Below the pieces are notes generated by a model that had not been told where the DNA came from, did not search any database, and saw only the letters and a program-made list of their open reading frames with translations. A stretch of 64,000 nucleotides of DNA from Leptospiraceae bacterium UBA2033. Lineage in GTDB: Bacteria > Spirochaetota > Leptospiria > Leptospirales > Leptospiraceae. The stretch covers positions 24,180 through 88,179 of the forward strand of contig DDBL01000097.1 in NCBI GenBank assembly GCA_002333425.1. The letters are read 5' to 3'. Below are positions 31,244 to 39,639 of this stretch, piece by piece. Within the stretch, counting starts at the first letter, position 1. The number at the start of each line of letters is the position of its first letter. Position numbers and translations under genes: made by a program.

Positions 31244-31760
31244 AATAAAAATAGCTTTACTTCCCATATTAATTTTACTTTTTTTTCAATGTGCTGGCTT
31301 TTATAATAAACCAGAGAAATTGGAAAATACAGTTCAGAAGAATTTTTCTACAAGTGTGAGAATAGAATTCACTGGATTTGGATTTTATGAGAAAGAATTA
31401 AACTTACTCAAAGCAGAAATTTTAAAATCAGGTTTTAAGGAAAATAAAAATTCTCCCCTTCTTTTAGAAATACTTTTAGAAGAAAAAGAAGTCACTTACA
31501 ATTATAAATTTCTTCATGTTCTAAATATGGTAACGAGTATATTTTCTGCTAGTCTAATTCCCTACTACACAATCACACAACACAAAATAACCTACCGGTT
31601 TTCGGAAAATAACAAAAGCCTGGGAAGTTATTCTTTAATCTTAAAGTTAGACCAATTAAGAGGATTATCTGTATTACCCTTAACTTACTTTTTTTGGCCT
31701 TCGAGTGCATTCGATCAATCAATCCTAGATTCATGGTCTAAAGGAGAACTTGTTCAATGA
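31236..31760 (+). CDS. Lipoprotein of unknown function (paralogue of previous gene)
   Basis: 174 residues from the ATG at 31236 (GGAG 7 bp upstream), overlapping the previous stop by 8 bp. The lipobox is LLFFQCAGF. The hydrophobic segment SASLIPYYTITQHKITYRF and the SLGSYSLILKLDQLRGLSVL block align with the same features of the preceding lipoprotein. Function unknown. The next gene begins inside the last codons (4-bp overlap). Confidence 0.7.
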   Translation: MSKIKIALLPILILLFFQCAGFYNKPEKLENTVQKNFSTSVRIEFTGFGFYEKELNLLKAEILKSGFKENKNSPLLLEILLEEKEVTYNYKFLHVLNMVTSIFSASLIPYYTITQHKITYRFSENNKSLGSYSLILKLDQLRGLSVLPLTYFFWPSSAFDQSILDSWSKGELVQ

Positions 31761-32677
31761 AAAACTTTCTAAAGCGCATACTCTTATTTAGCCTGATTCT
31801 TCTACTCAGTTGTAATTTTTCTCAGCGAAAAACTAATTCAATAAAAGACAGCATCCATGAAAAAATTGTAGTAGATGATATAAAAAGAGAATACTATCTG
31901 TATATCCCTAAAAATACATCACAAGAAAAAATTCCACTTTTAGTAATGCTTCATGGTAGGTTTGGAACAGCAAAACTCATGTTAGAAGGTTACAACATGA
32001 ATACAATTGCAGACAGAGAAGGTTTTGCAGTTGTCTATCCGAATGGCTATAATAGAAGCTGGGCGGATGGTCGAGGTGGAACTCCAGCAGATAAAGATAA
32101 AATTGACGATGTAAAATTTTTAGAAACAGTCATACAAAGAATTTACACAAACTACCCCATAGATAAATCCAAGGTGTTCATTGCTGGACATTCTAACGGA
32201 GGATTTATGACCCAGCGAATGTTAATAGAAAAAACAAATCTATTTCGGGCAGGTGCTAGTGTTACAGCTTATATATCTAAAAATGTACTAGAAAAATTTT
32301 CTCCTGACAAAGCTGTATCAGTTGCATTCCTAAGTGGAACGGAAGATCCACTTGTTCCTTTTGAAGGCGGATTTGTTGTTGATGGGGAAGAAATTTTAGG
32401 CGCAGACGATTCTGTTAAACGTTGGGTTGAGTGGAATGAGTGTAAGCCGCAACCAAAAAAGAAAACCTTTGATGAAAAACAAGACGAAACAAAATTAGAA
32501 ATTTATTCCTACGAAGAATGTAAAGATAAAGTATCAGTAAGACTCTATAAAATTATTGGAGCTGGTCATATGTGGCCTGGAATTTCGCAACAAATGCCTC
32601 TAATAGACTTAGGCAAACCAACGGAAGAATTAAATGCTTCCGAAGAGATTTGGTCTTTTTTCAAATCTCAAATCTAA
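31757..32677 (+). CDS. Lipoprotein alpha/beta-hydrolase, PHB depolymerase/feruloyl esterase-like
   Basis: 306 residues with a lipobox leader (LILLLSCN). The alpha/beta-hydrolase core shows LLVMLHGRFG (oxyanion), VVYPNGYNRSWADG, the nucleophile GHSNGG (Ser at about 145), GTEDPLVPFEGG (acid) and GAGHMWPG (His, about 269). This order is that of the LpqC/PHB depolymerase family of secreted esterases. Substrates of such lipoproteins are rarely known; polyester, acetylated or feruloylated polysaccharide are options. It ends the group of envelope proteins that begins with the SGNH hydrolase. Confidence 0.87.
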   Translation: MKNFLKRILLFSLILLLSCNFSQRKTNSIKDSIHEKIVVDDIKREYYLYIPKNTSQEKIPLLVMLHGRFGTAKLMLEGYNMNTIADREGFAVVYPNGYNRSWADGRGGTPADKDKIDDVKFLETVIQRIYTNYPIDKSKVFIAGHSNGGFMTQRMLIEKTNLFRAGASVTAYISKNVLEKFSPDKAVSVAFLSGTEDPLVPFEGGFVVDGEEILGADDSVKRWVEWNECKPQPKKKTFDEKQDETKLEIYSYEECKDKVSVRLYKIIGAGHMWPGISQQMPLIDLGKPTEELNASEEIWSFFKSQI

Positions 32678-32761
32678 AGACTTGCTTATTTTTTTATGCA
32701 GTCAAACCTGAGATAGAAATGGATTTTAGTCTGAGTAACTATTTTTTAAAAAATCTAGCAT

Positions 32762-35233
32762 ATGCATTTTAAATTAATAATCAAGCTACTCCTTTACTTA
32801 CTCTTAAATATTTCTGTATACTCCGAAGAAATATCTGAAATCACACTAGATACAACTTCTCAGAAAATCAAAATTGGTAGTCAGATTAAATTTATCGAAG
32901 ACAAAGAAGGTAAACTCAGCTTTCTAGAAATTCAAACTAAAAACTTAGAATGGATGAAATCTAAAAATGAGAACGCCAACTTTGGATTTTCCCCATCTTA
33001 CTACTGGATACGTTTTACGGTAAACAATCCAACGAGGGAAACCATTAAACCAATCCTAGAACTAGGTTGGTCTAAACAAGACTATATTGAATTTTACAAT
33101 TTCAAAAATGACAAGTACGAAGTTTTTACAACAGGTGATACTTTTCCTTTTAAACAAAGGCAAATACAAGATACCCACTTTGCTTTCGAGTTAGAGTGTA
33201 AACCTAATACAAAACAAACCTATTACATCAGAACAAAAAGTATTTACAACCTATCTTTTTTAAATCCAAGTCTGCATAAATCGTACGATATGTTTCACAA
33301 AGAAACTTCTTTTCGAGATTTAACCAATGGAATCTTATATGGATTTTTATTTATTATGATCTTTTATAATTTACTTTTATTTTTAATTATAAGAGAAAAA
33401 GTATATCTCTATCTTTCGATTTATATTTTGTCATTCGGTTATACCATATTAGCCCAACATGGTGTTGCTTTTCAATATCTGTATCCAGAAAATACTTGGC
33501 TTGCTAATCGAGAGGGACATTTACATCTTCCTTTCTTATTCATCATTCAAATTATTTTTATAGTTTCTTACTTAGAGTTAAAGACCAAATTACCACTACT
33601 CTATAAATTTTTACAAATTCATATTGTGATTTTTTTATTCTATTATTTAGCAATCAACACTCTATTCGCAGGCTATCTAAAATTTCATTTTTACTTTATG
33701 ATGATCTCTATTTTTTTTGATAATATATTATTTATAGGGATAGGAATATTTTTATGTATCAAAAAATTTAGACCCGCTTATTTCTTCATGATTTCATGGA
33801 TTTTTCTTTTATTTGGTTTAATTTTACGAGCCTTAGGAGGGACATCTATCCTACCACTAAATTTTGTTACACTCTGGTCTTTTCAATTTGGACTAGCGGC
33901 AATGCTTGTGTTAATCTCAATTGGTCTTGCGGATAAGATCAATTATCTCAAACGAACATTACTGGAAACTAATAAACAATTGGAAGATTATTCAGAGCAC
34001 CTAGAAGAAAGAATTCAAGAGCGAACACAGGAATTACAATCTTCACTTAATACTGTAAATCTTTTAAAAACCCAACAAGATGGAGATTATTTTCTAACTT
34101 CCCTACTATTAGAACCTTTTATCGCAAACAAGAGTAGTAGTGAATATTTAGAAATCGACTTTCTACTCATTCAAAAAAAGAAATTTGAATTCTACGAAAA
34201 AGAGTATGATATAGGTGGAGATCTATGCCATGCCCAAAACCTTAAAATCAATGACAAAAACTATATTTTATTTTTTAATTCTGATTCAATGGGAAAATCT
34301 CTTCAGGGTGCTGGTGGGGCAATTGTGTTTGGCTCTGTTTTCTTTTCTATCATCCAACGCACCAAAACATTTGCGGCTAATAAAGATTTAACTCCAGAGA
34401 GATGGCTAAAAGATACATTCGTCGAACTACATAAAGTATTTCTCACTTTTGATTGTACGATGTTAGTCTCTGCAGTGATAGGATTAATCGACGAAAAAAC
34501 AGGTGTCCTCTACTATATAAACGCAGAACATCCTTGGATTACTCTGTACTCGGATAAAGTTTGTCACTTCATAGAAAAGGAAATTCATTTTACTAAATTA
34601 GGAAGCCCTGTTGACTCCAATAAAGTATTTATAAGTCTTCACCAATTAAAGAAAGATGATATTTTACTCATTGGCTCTGATGGAAGAGACGACTTTGCCT
34701 TACGCACAGGTGAAAATACAACTGATCTAGTTCTAAACCAAGACGAAAAAGAATTTTTAAGAACGGTAATAGAAGCAGATGGAGATTTACATAAAATCTA
34801 TGAAATCACTTGCCGTAAAGGGGAGATTTTAGATGATTACTCTCTGATTCGAATTCGATACCTAGCGGATAATAGTGATTCTTCTTATTTGAAAGATTTA
34901 TCCATTTCTAATTATAAATCCCAAAATTGGGAAGATACAATCAAATATGGAGAAGAATATATTTCTAAAAATCCAATTGACACTAGTTTTTTAGTATTTC
35001 TAGGGACTGTTTTTCAAGAGATGAATCTGCTCAAAAAAGCTATCAGCATTTTCGAGCAGGTAAGGCTTCGTAACCCCTACTCTTTGGAAAATTTAATTCA
35101 TTTAACTAAAGTTTATATCAAAACTGGAAATCTTAGCAGAGCTCAAAAGCTATTAAAAGAAGGAATTATTTTAGATCCAAATAGCCTTGAGCTAAGTCAC
35201 CTCATAGAAAAACTAGAAAGTTCACAAACCTAG
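32762..35233 (+). CDS. 7TMR-DISM sensor with SpoIIE phosphatase domain and TPR tail
   Basis: 823 residues: signal peptide (1-20), 7TMR-DISM extracellular domain type 2 (about 25-165, with [13 protein letters not shown]), seven helices (about 190-395), coiled coil (about 400-425), SpoIIE/PP2C phosphatase (about 445-690) and TPR repeats (about 710-820). The phosphatase has [28 protein letters not shown] and DDYSLIRI; the second Asp of GGDxxD is absent. From the coiled coil onwards it is paralogous to the protein at 2689, while the sensors differ. It probably reports on a periplasmic ligand, perhaps a carbohydrate, and signals through a STAS protein. The stop codon is shared with the convergent SDR gene. 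Confidence 0.9.
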   Translation: MHFKLIIKLLLYLLLNISVYSEEISEITLDTTSQKIKIGSQIKFIEDKEGKLSFLEIQTKNLEWMKSKNENANFGFSPSYYWIRFTVNNPTRETIKPILELGWSKQDYIEFYNFKNDKYEVFTTGDTFPFKQRQIQDTHFAFELECKPNTKQTYYIRTKSIYNLSFLNPSLHKSYDMFHKETSFRDLTNGILYGFLFIMIFYNLLLFLIIREKVYLYLSIYILSFGYTILAQHGVAFQYLYPENTWLANREGHLHLPFLFIIQIIFIVSYLELKTKLPLLYKFLQIHIVIFLFYYLAINTLFAGYLKFHFYFMMISIFFDNILFIGIGIFLCIKKFRPAYFFMISWIFLLFGLILRALGGTSILPLNFVTLWSFQFGLAAMLVLISIGLADKINYLKRTLLETNKQLEDYSEHLEERIQERTQELQSSLNTVNLLKTQQDGDYFLTSLLLEPFIANKSSSEYLEIDFLLIQKKKFEFYEKEYDIGGDLCHAQNLKINDKNYILFFNSDSMGKSLQGAGGAIVFGSVFFSIIQRTKTFAANKDLTPERWLKDTFVELHKVFLTFDCTMLVSAVIGLIDEKTGVLYYINAEHPWITLYSDKVCHFIEKEIHFTKLGSPVDSNKVFISLHQLKKDDILLIGSDGRDDFALRTGENTTDLVLNQDEKEFLRTVIEADGDLHKIYEITCRKGEILDDYSLIRIRYLADNSDSSYLKDLSISNYKSQNWEDTIKYGEEYISKNPIDTSFLVFLGTVFQEMNLLKKAISIFEQVRLRNPYSLENLIHLTKVYIKTGNLSRAQKLLKEGIILDPNSLELSHLIEKLESSQT

Positions 35234-36000
35234 ATTTTGATTCCGCCTGACGCTTCAATTACAAATCCGTCAATCAAATCGTTTTCTACGATAAATTGAG
35301 CTGTTTTGAAAATTTCTTCTGGCTCACCTAGTCTTCCAATTGGGATGAGTGATTTCCATTTGTCAAGAGCTGCTTGGTTCATGTCCTTTAAAACCATCTC
35401 GGTCGCGATAAAGCCAGGAGCAATTCCTGCTACTCGGATTTTAAAGTTTTTGAGTTCGTGTGCCCAGAGCTTTGTCATAGCGGCTACTCCTGCTTTTGCG
35501 GCAGAATAATTGCTTTGACCTGGGTTTCCGTGCATGGCAACAGAAGAAATAGGAATGATTACTCCACCTTTTTTTGAATTGATCATTTGGACTGCTGCTT
35601 CACGACCTGTTAAAAAAACTCCAGTGAGATTTACATTGATAACTGCTTGCCACTGGTCGAGTGACATCTTGCCTTTTACATTTCCTGTTTCTCTGTCCAC
35701 TTTGACTAAAAGACCATCTCGAAGGATTCCTGCGTTTAAAATGGCTACATCTAATGAACCAGTTTTGGCTACTGCTTCTGCCATTAAGTTGGTTGCATCT
35801 GCTTCGTTTGAAACGTCGCCCGCTATACCAAATGCGTTGCCGCCTGCTGATTTGATTTCATTTACGACAAGTTCGATTGAATCTTGTTTGATATCAGATA
35901 CGATTACATTGGCTCCCAACTTACCAAACCCGAGAGCCATTGACTTTCCTAAACCACTCGCTGAACCTGTAATTAATACAGTCTTGCCTTTTACTTCCAT
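35230..36000 (-). CDS. SDR family oxidoreductase (FabG-like)
   Basis: 256 residues of a classical short-chain dehydrogenase. The cofactor loop [11 protein letters not shown] is near residue 11, NAG is in [12 protein letters not shown], and the catalytic Ser-Tyr-Lys are in [21 protein letters not shown]. The end is [11 protein letters not shown] 3-oxoacyl reductase or related alcohol dehydrogenase activity is likely, but SDR substrates cannot be read from sequence. It ends on the stop of the 7TMR-SpoIIE gene (a CTAG palindrome) and follows the HATPase gene by 9 bp. Confidence 0.88.
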   Translation of the reverse strand: MEVKGKTVLITGSASGLGKSMALGFGKLGANVIVSDIKQDSIELVVNEIKSAGGNAFGIAGDVSNEADATNLMAEAVAKTGSLDVAILNAGILRDGLLVKVDRETGNVKGKMSLDQWQAVINVNLTGVFLTGREAAVQMINSKKGGVIIPISSVAMHGNPGQSNYSAAKAGVAAMTKLWAHELKNFKIRVAGIAPGFIATEMVLKDMNQAALDKWKSLIPIGRLGEPEEIFKTAQFIVENDLIDGFVIEASGGIKI

Positions 36001-36009
36001 GCTTTTAAA

Positions 36010-36693
36010 TTAAGCTCCTTTATTTCTGAAAGATACATAGTCAGAATTAAAGGGTATCTCAATTCTAGCAATCGTTTCTGTGGGTTTTGTTACAATTCTA
36101 AATAGATTAGGGTCTAGATTTTCATTTTTCATTAGGATCATGATAAGAGCAATTCCAAGCCCTGCTCCCTCGGTATTGTCCATATTGTCCATGTAAAACT
36201 CAGCAATGTCATTGTATTCCATTGCCTTTTTCATCTTCTCTCTCATTCGAGTCTCTTCCATTTTGATCACAGGAGTGTTGTTAATTACCTCAACATACAT
36301 TCCTGCTGTTTTATAGAAGAAGTTAATTTGAACAAAAACCCCTTTCTCCTGACACTTGGCACCGTATTGTTCAGCCATGCTATCAGAAAAACTCTGTTTA
36401 AATTTAACAATCCCCTCTGCATACTGAGCTTCGTTAAAAATATCCAAACCAATATCATCAAAAAAAACCCGTTTCTGGTTTGCTTTGACTGCATTGATAG
36501 CAAGCTCCTTTACAATCGTATAAATCATTTCTGTATATCGCTCCTGACCGAGCTTTATCAAAATTTCAGTAATGATGAGCAAAACATATTTCTCAAGCCT
36601 TGCATTGATCTTAGAGGATTTTAAAGAGATTTTTTCTCTAGAGGCAACCATTGTCCTGACTTTATCAGGCAGATTTTCCGGAGTGTTTTCCAT
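36010..36693 (-). CDS. Stand-alone HATPase (histidine-kinase-like ATP-binding) protein
   Basis: 227 residues. An N-box KELAINAVKANQKR (about 65-78) and a G-box EGAGLGIALIMILM (about 187-200) mark a GHKL ATPase domain. There is no His-phosphotransfer helix, membrane segment or receiver. Stand-alone domains of this type act as anti-sigma kinases of the RsbW/SpoIIAB type or as histidine kinase relatives. The two SpoIIE phosphatases and the STAS protein in the window are potential partners (inference). The gene is on the minus strand with the SDR downstream. Confidence 0.75.
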   Translation of the reverse strand: MENTPENLPDKVRTMVASREKISLKSSKINARLEKYVLLIITEILIKLGQERYTEMIYTIVKELAINAVKANQKRVFFDDIGLDIFNEAQYAEGIVKFKQSFSDSMAEQYGAKCQEKGVFVQINFFYKTAGMYVEVINNTPVIKMEETRMREKMKKAMEYNDIAEFYMDNMDNTEGAGLGIALIMILMKNENLDPNLFRIVTKPTETIARIEIPFNSDYVSFRNKGA

Positions 36694-36755
36694 AATACGT
36701 CCTAACTATAAAGGTGTGAAACGAATATGCAACTATAGATAGATATTATGAATCG

Positions 36756-37094
36756 TCAATTGAAATATTTATTCACAACAGGAATAATTGCGCAAAAAAG
36801 AGCTGATACTCCAAGAAACATATGTATCCTCTTACCTTTTTTGAAAAATGGGAGTAAACTCATAAAACCTAAAAGCAAAAGATGTGAAATTGAAATTTGA
36901 CTGACGTAAAAAGAATGACCTATTGAGGTAACAGTGGAAAGAAGAACCAAGAAATAAAAGATATGATGCAAAGAATGTAGATAGGGATTTCGAATGGGCT
37001 TTATCCTTGCCAATATCCCTAAAGCATTTGCAAGAATCACTACCACTAAAACTAAATAAGAAAAAAAATAGGGTTCCAAATTTGAAAATAACAT
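36756..37094 (-). CDS. Small four-helix membrane protein, unknown
   Basis: 113 residues from the ATG at 37094 (GGA upstream). Four hydrophobic helices are visible: FFSYLVLVVVILANALGIL, HIFYFLVLLSTVTSIGHSF, ISHLLLLGFMSLLPFF and FLGVSALFCAIIPVV. His pairs (HSLHH, GHSF) might bind a metal or haem, but this is weak. The frame is open to 37148, which would overlap the divergent TPR gene, so the shorter form is preferred. No family recognised. Confidence 0.62.
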   Translation of the reverse strand: MLFSNLEPYFFSYLVLVVVILANALGILARIKPIRNPYLHSLHHIFYFLVLLSTVTSIGHSFYVSQISISHLLLLGFMSLLPFFKKGKRIHMFLGVSALFCAIIPVVNKYFN

Positions 37095-37150
37095 TATGTT
37101 CCAATCCAATCCATTATCCGATAATAAAAACTGTGTAAGTGATGCCAACT

Positions 37151-38374
37151 ATGAAAAATATAACTTTATTCCTACCCCTATTCTTTTCCATCTCTCTATT
37201 TGCTGTCAGTCGAGAAGACAAAATTGTTTATGCATTTCGCGATACCGGCACTGGAAATTATTCCAAAATGGTCATCATCGGAGAAACTGTGAGCATTGAC
37301 AAAGCCTCCATGATAGATAATAATAAAATTGATAAAGACCTAATGGAAATCGGCGTAGATTTAAGACCTGATATGCTGACCGTAAAAGTTCTGCACAACC
37401 CAGGAATTCGTGTTGGACAAACCCTCTATCTACTTGAAAAAAACCCAGATCATATTTCCTACAAGGATGGAAACATCGTAGGGCAAGTCAAAGTAGTCTC
37501 CATCTTTAATACTTCTTTCTTTGGACAACAACTTCGAGGCGAAGGATATTTAAGATTAATCGACAACAAAGTAATGACGGTTGCAATGCCTCTGGAATCA
37601 GAAAGTCTTGAAGATGCAATTGTATATAAAAAACAAGGAGATTACTTTGTAACAAAAGGAGATATAGCAAATGCAATTTCTTATTACAAAAAATCTATCA
37701 AAATGGATAAAAATTATCCAGAGTCTCATTACGCTCTAGCCAAGTTACATACTACTAGCGGCGAAGGATATGTATCCGCAGGATATGAATATAAAATAAC
37801 TTGGAATAATCGCGATAAATTCCTAGACTTACATGAGAAACATCAGTTTTTTTTGGATTATATGAAGTATCTGCTAGTTCGTTTTGAAATGGAAGCTTAT
37901 AAAAATACCAACCAAACAACAGACTTAGAAACCTGTATCGAAGTTTCAAAAGAAGCACTCAAAATGGATCCACAAAATTATGATACATTCTATTCAGTTT
38001 CCTATGCTTACTTTCTATATTATCTAAGAAATAGAGACATACAACCATTAGCCGATTCGGATGACAAACTAGCAGCAGAAAAAGTTCTAACCCGAAATAA
38101 AAAAGCAGAATACTTTGACAAGTCACAAGACTACTTAGAAAAGGCACTTAAAATTCGACACCAAGATTATAAAATCCAGCTTTTAGCAATTCTACTTTAC
38201 TTCGAAAAACTAAAAGACTTACCAAACAGAGAATCGAGAAATCAAATCACCGAAACAAATACTCTAAAAACAAAAATAGAATTTCACGGCAAACAATATT
38301 TAATCTACAAACCCAAATCAAAGAAAATAGACAAAAAGATTAAGGATATTCTAGATATTGTAAAGGGTTACTAA
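37151..38374 (+). CDS. Exported TPR-repeat protein
   Basis: The ATG at 37151 gives 407 residues with a signal peptide (LFLPLFFSISLFAVS). An N-terminal beta-rich domain (about 20-150) has VGQTLYLLEKNPDHISYKDGNIVGQVKVVSIF. TPR motifs then follow, such as GDYFVTKGDIANAISYYKK, KNYPESHYALAKLH and PQNYDTFYSVSYAYFLYYL. The protein is probably periplasmic, binding other envelope proteins. Start codons at 37139 and 37142 in frame are less likely. Divergent from the small membrane protein. Confidence 0.78.
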   Translation: MKNITLFLPLFFSISLFAVSREDKIVYAFRDTGTGNYSKMVIIGETVSIDKASMIDNNKIDKDLMEIGVDLRPDMLTVKVLHNPGIRVGQTLYLLEKNPDHISYKDGNIVGQVKVVSIFNTSFFGQQLRGEGYLRLIDNKVMTVAMPLESESLEDAIVYKKQGDYFVTKGDIANAISYYKKSIKMDKNYPESHYALAKLHTTSGEGYVSAGYEYKITWNNRDKFLDLHEKHQFFLDYMKYLLVRFEMEAYKNTNQTTDLETCIEVSKEALKMDPQNYDTFYSVSYAYFLYYLRNRDIQPLADSDDKLAAEKVLTRNKKAEYFDKSQDYLEKALKIRHQDYKIQLLAILLYFEKLKDLPNRESRNQITETNTLKTKIEFHGKQYLIYKPKSKKIDKKIKDILDIVKGY

Positions 38375-38616
38375 TCAACGTGAATTCGATGTAAGTCCAA
38401 AGCCAGCATTGCCGGACACAAAGCCAACGAACTCAGAAAAAATGGAAGTTCGTCAGAAGATTTTTTTTAACCACGAAGGGCACGAAGCCACGAAGGAAGA
38501 TATTAATAAATCAGTATCGTATCTTTTATCGGTGCTCTCGGTGTCCATCGGTGGTAATCTTTTGAATTGTTTTTATGTCAAACTGACATTATTTATGCAC
38601 CTGTGGTTAGATTGAG
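38375..38616. other. Intergenic region with dispersed palindromic repeat
   Basis: 242 bases. Most of it is the NHEGHE-type repeat copy at 38471-38565. The short open frame here translates as NHEGHEATK and is a product of the repeat, not a gene. Confidence 0.65.
38471..38565. repeat. Composite inverted repeat, copy 2
   Basis: The left arm CCACGAAGGGCACGAAGCC (38472-38490) and the right arm CGGTGCTCTCGGTGTCCATC (38530-38549, then GGTGGT) are imperfect reverse complements. Units of about 9 bases (CACGAAGG) repeat inside each arm, as in copies near 5840, 53475 and 58465. Confidence 0.6.
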
Positions 38617-39267
38617 TTAATCGCTAACCTTTTTTAGAATTTCTTTTCTGAGTTCGGGGGTAATTGCATTATAGTATTCAAAGTTCCCTTTTAAAATAGA
38701 GAGGTAAATAGCGGTTATCTGTTCTTCTAGTGCGTTTAATTCTTCTTTGTCTAATTTATCCCTGTTTAGGAGAGTTTCTTTTGTTTTGTTATGAAGCAAA
38801 GTATAAAGATCAAATTTTAGAAGAACTAATTCGGAAGTATATTTTTTATCCATCGGAGTCATTATATTCTTTTTTTCAAAAGAGTACAACCATCGATTAT
38901 AGTATTCTAGAAAACTTAATAAAACGTCTTGGTAAAAATCTAAGCTTTTTGTTAGTTCCAGTTTTTCTTTTTCTGAAATTTTTAAATTGATAATGCACTC
39001 AATCTGTGAAGTTCTTTCTTTTGCACTTTGAGTTGCACTCAGTCTTAACTCTTGATTTACTCTATCCAACTCTTTCAAATCAAAGTGTTTTTCAAGAAAA
39101 TGAAATTTCTTTTTTTTTTCAAAATCCCCAGCACAGGAGTTTACTTTCTTTTTTAATTCTACATCGTCTTCCCAAACGAAAAAAACAGGGGAAGGCATTA
39201 GAGTTAAAGAAGAAAACAAAAACAACAAAGCGAATTTCGTGTAAATCATACTCCTAAAAAAAACCAT
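38617..39267 (-). CDS. Exported helical protein, unknown
   Basis: 216 residues with an N-terminal signal segment (FALLFLFSSLTLMPSPVFF) and then a Lys/Glu-rich, all-helical protein, including WEDDVELKKKVNSC and DKLDKEELNALEEQITAIY. AAGG lies 5 bp before the ATG at 39267; a second ATG at 39249 is possible. Two Cys (about 44 and 89) might form a disulfide. No family recognised. It is convergent with the repeat-rich gap and has no operon partner. Confidence 0.6.
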   Translation of the reverse strand: MVFFRSMIYTKFALLFLFSSLTLMPSPVFFVWEDDVELKKKVNSCAGDFEKKKKFHFLEKHFDLKELDRVNQELRLSATQSAKERTSQIECIINLKISEKEKLELTKSLDFYQDVLLSFLEYYNRWLYSFEKKNIMTPMDKKYTSELVLLKFDLYTLLHNKTKETLLNRDKLDKEELNALEEQITAIYLSILKGNFEYYNAITPELRKEILKKVSD

Positions 39268-39639
39268 TATCCCTTAACTGCAAGTGAATATTGCTGTAAA
39301 CCTTCTTTCTTATTATCTCACCTTACATTATCATTTCTTCGTAAAAGAAATGATTGAGTTCTGGTGAACCCAGCGCCAGCTTGAGATTTACACCTAGCGG
39401 TGGGCTTATCCCCCCATCGCTTTGCTAGCTCACCTGCAGCCGAGCTATCGCAGGCTATTGAATTTATTAATTCATTAGCGTTTTCTAATATTCTTAAATT
39501 AGCTTTGAATTTCCTATCCTTGCCTTTCTTGCGTAACACCAATTATTATACCCTTGAATAAAATCAATAAAATGCAATAAATCACTTGCTAAGAAATGGA
39601 AAAAAATTTTATAACAAACGAAAAGGATTTCAGGTCATC
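39268..39639. other. Intergenic region with hairpin and GC-rich island
   Basis: 372 bases. A perfect 9-bp hairpin lies at 39331-39353. Next to it is a block of about 100 bases (39360-39455) far richer in GC than its neighbours. A 74-codon open frame covers it but has no ribosome binding site and an odd Cys/Ala/Gly composition, so it is not called a gene. The last 40 bases carry the start region of the cyclase gene. Confidence 0.6.
39331..39353. repeat. Perfect hairpin (9-bp stem)
   Basis: TCATTTCTT pairs with AAGAAATGA around a 5-base loop. No T run follows on the plus strand. It borders the GC-rich island and may be its edge. Confidence 0.7.

Noticed and set aside
38409..38615. Small frame translating to NHEGHEATK
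   Set aside because: Produced by the dispersed repeat; no ribosome binding site.
39318..39542. 74-codon minus-strand frame across the GC-rich island
   Set aside because: No ribosome binding site, odd composition, no recognisable family; more likely repeat or RNA.
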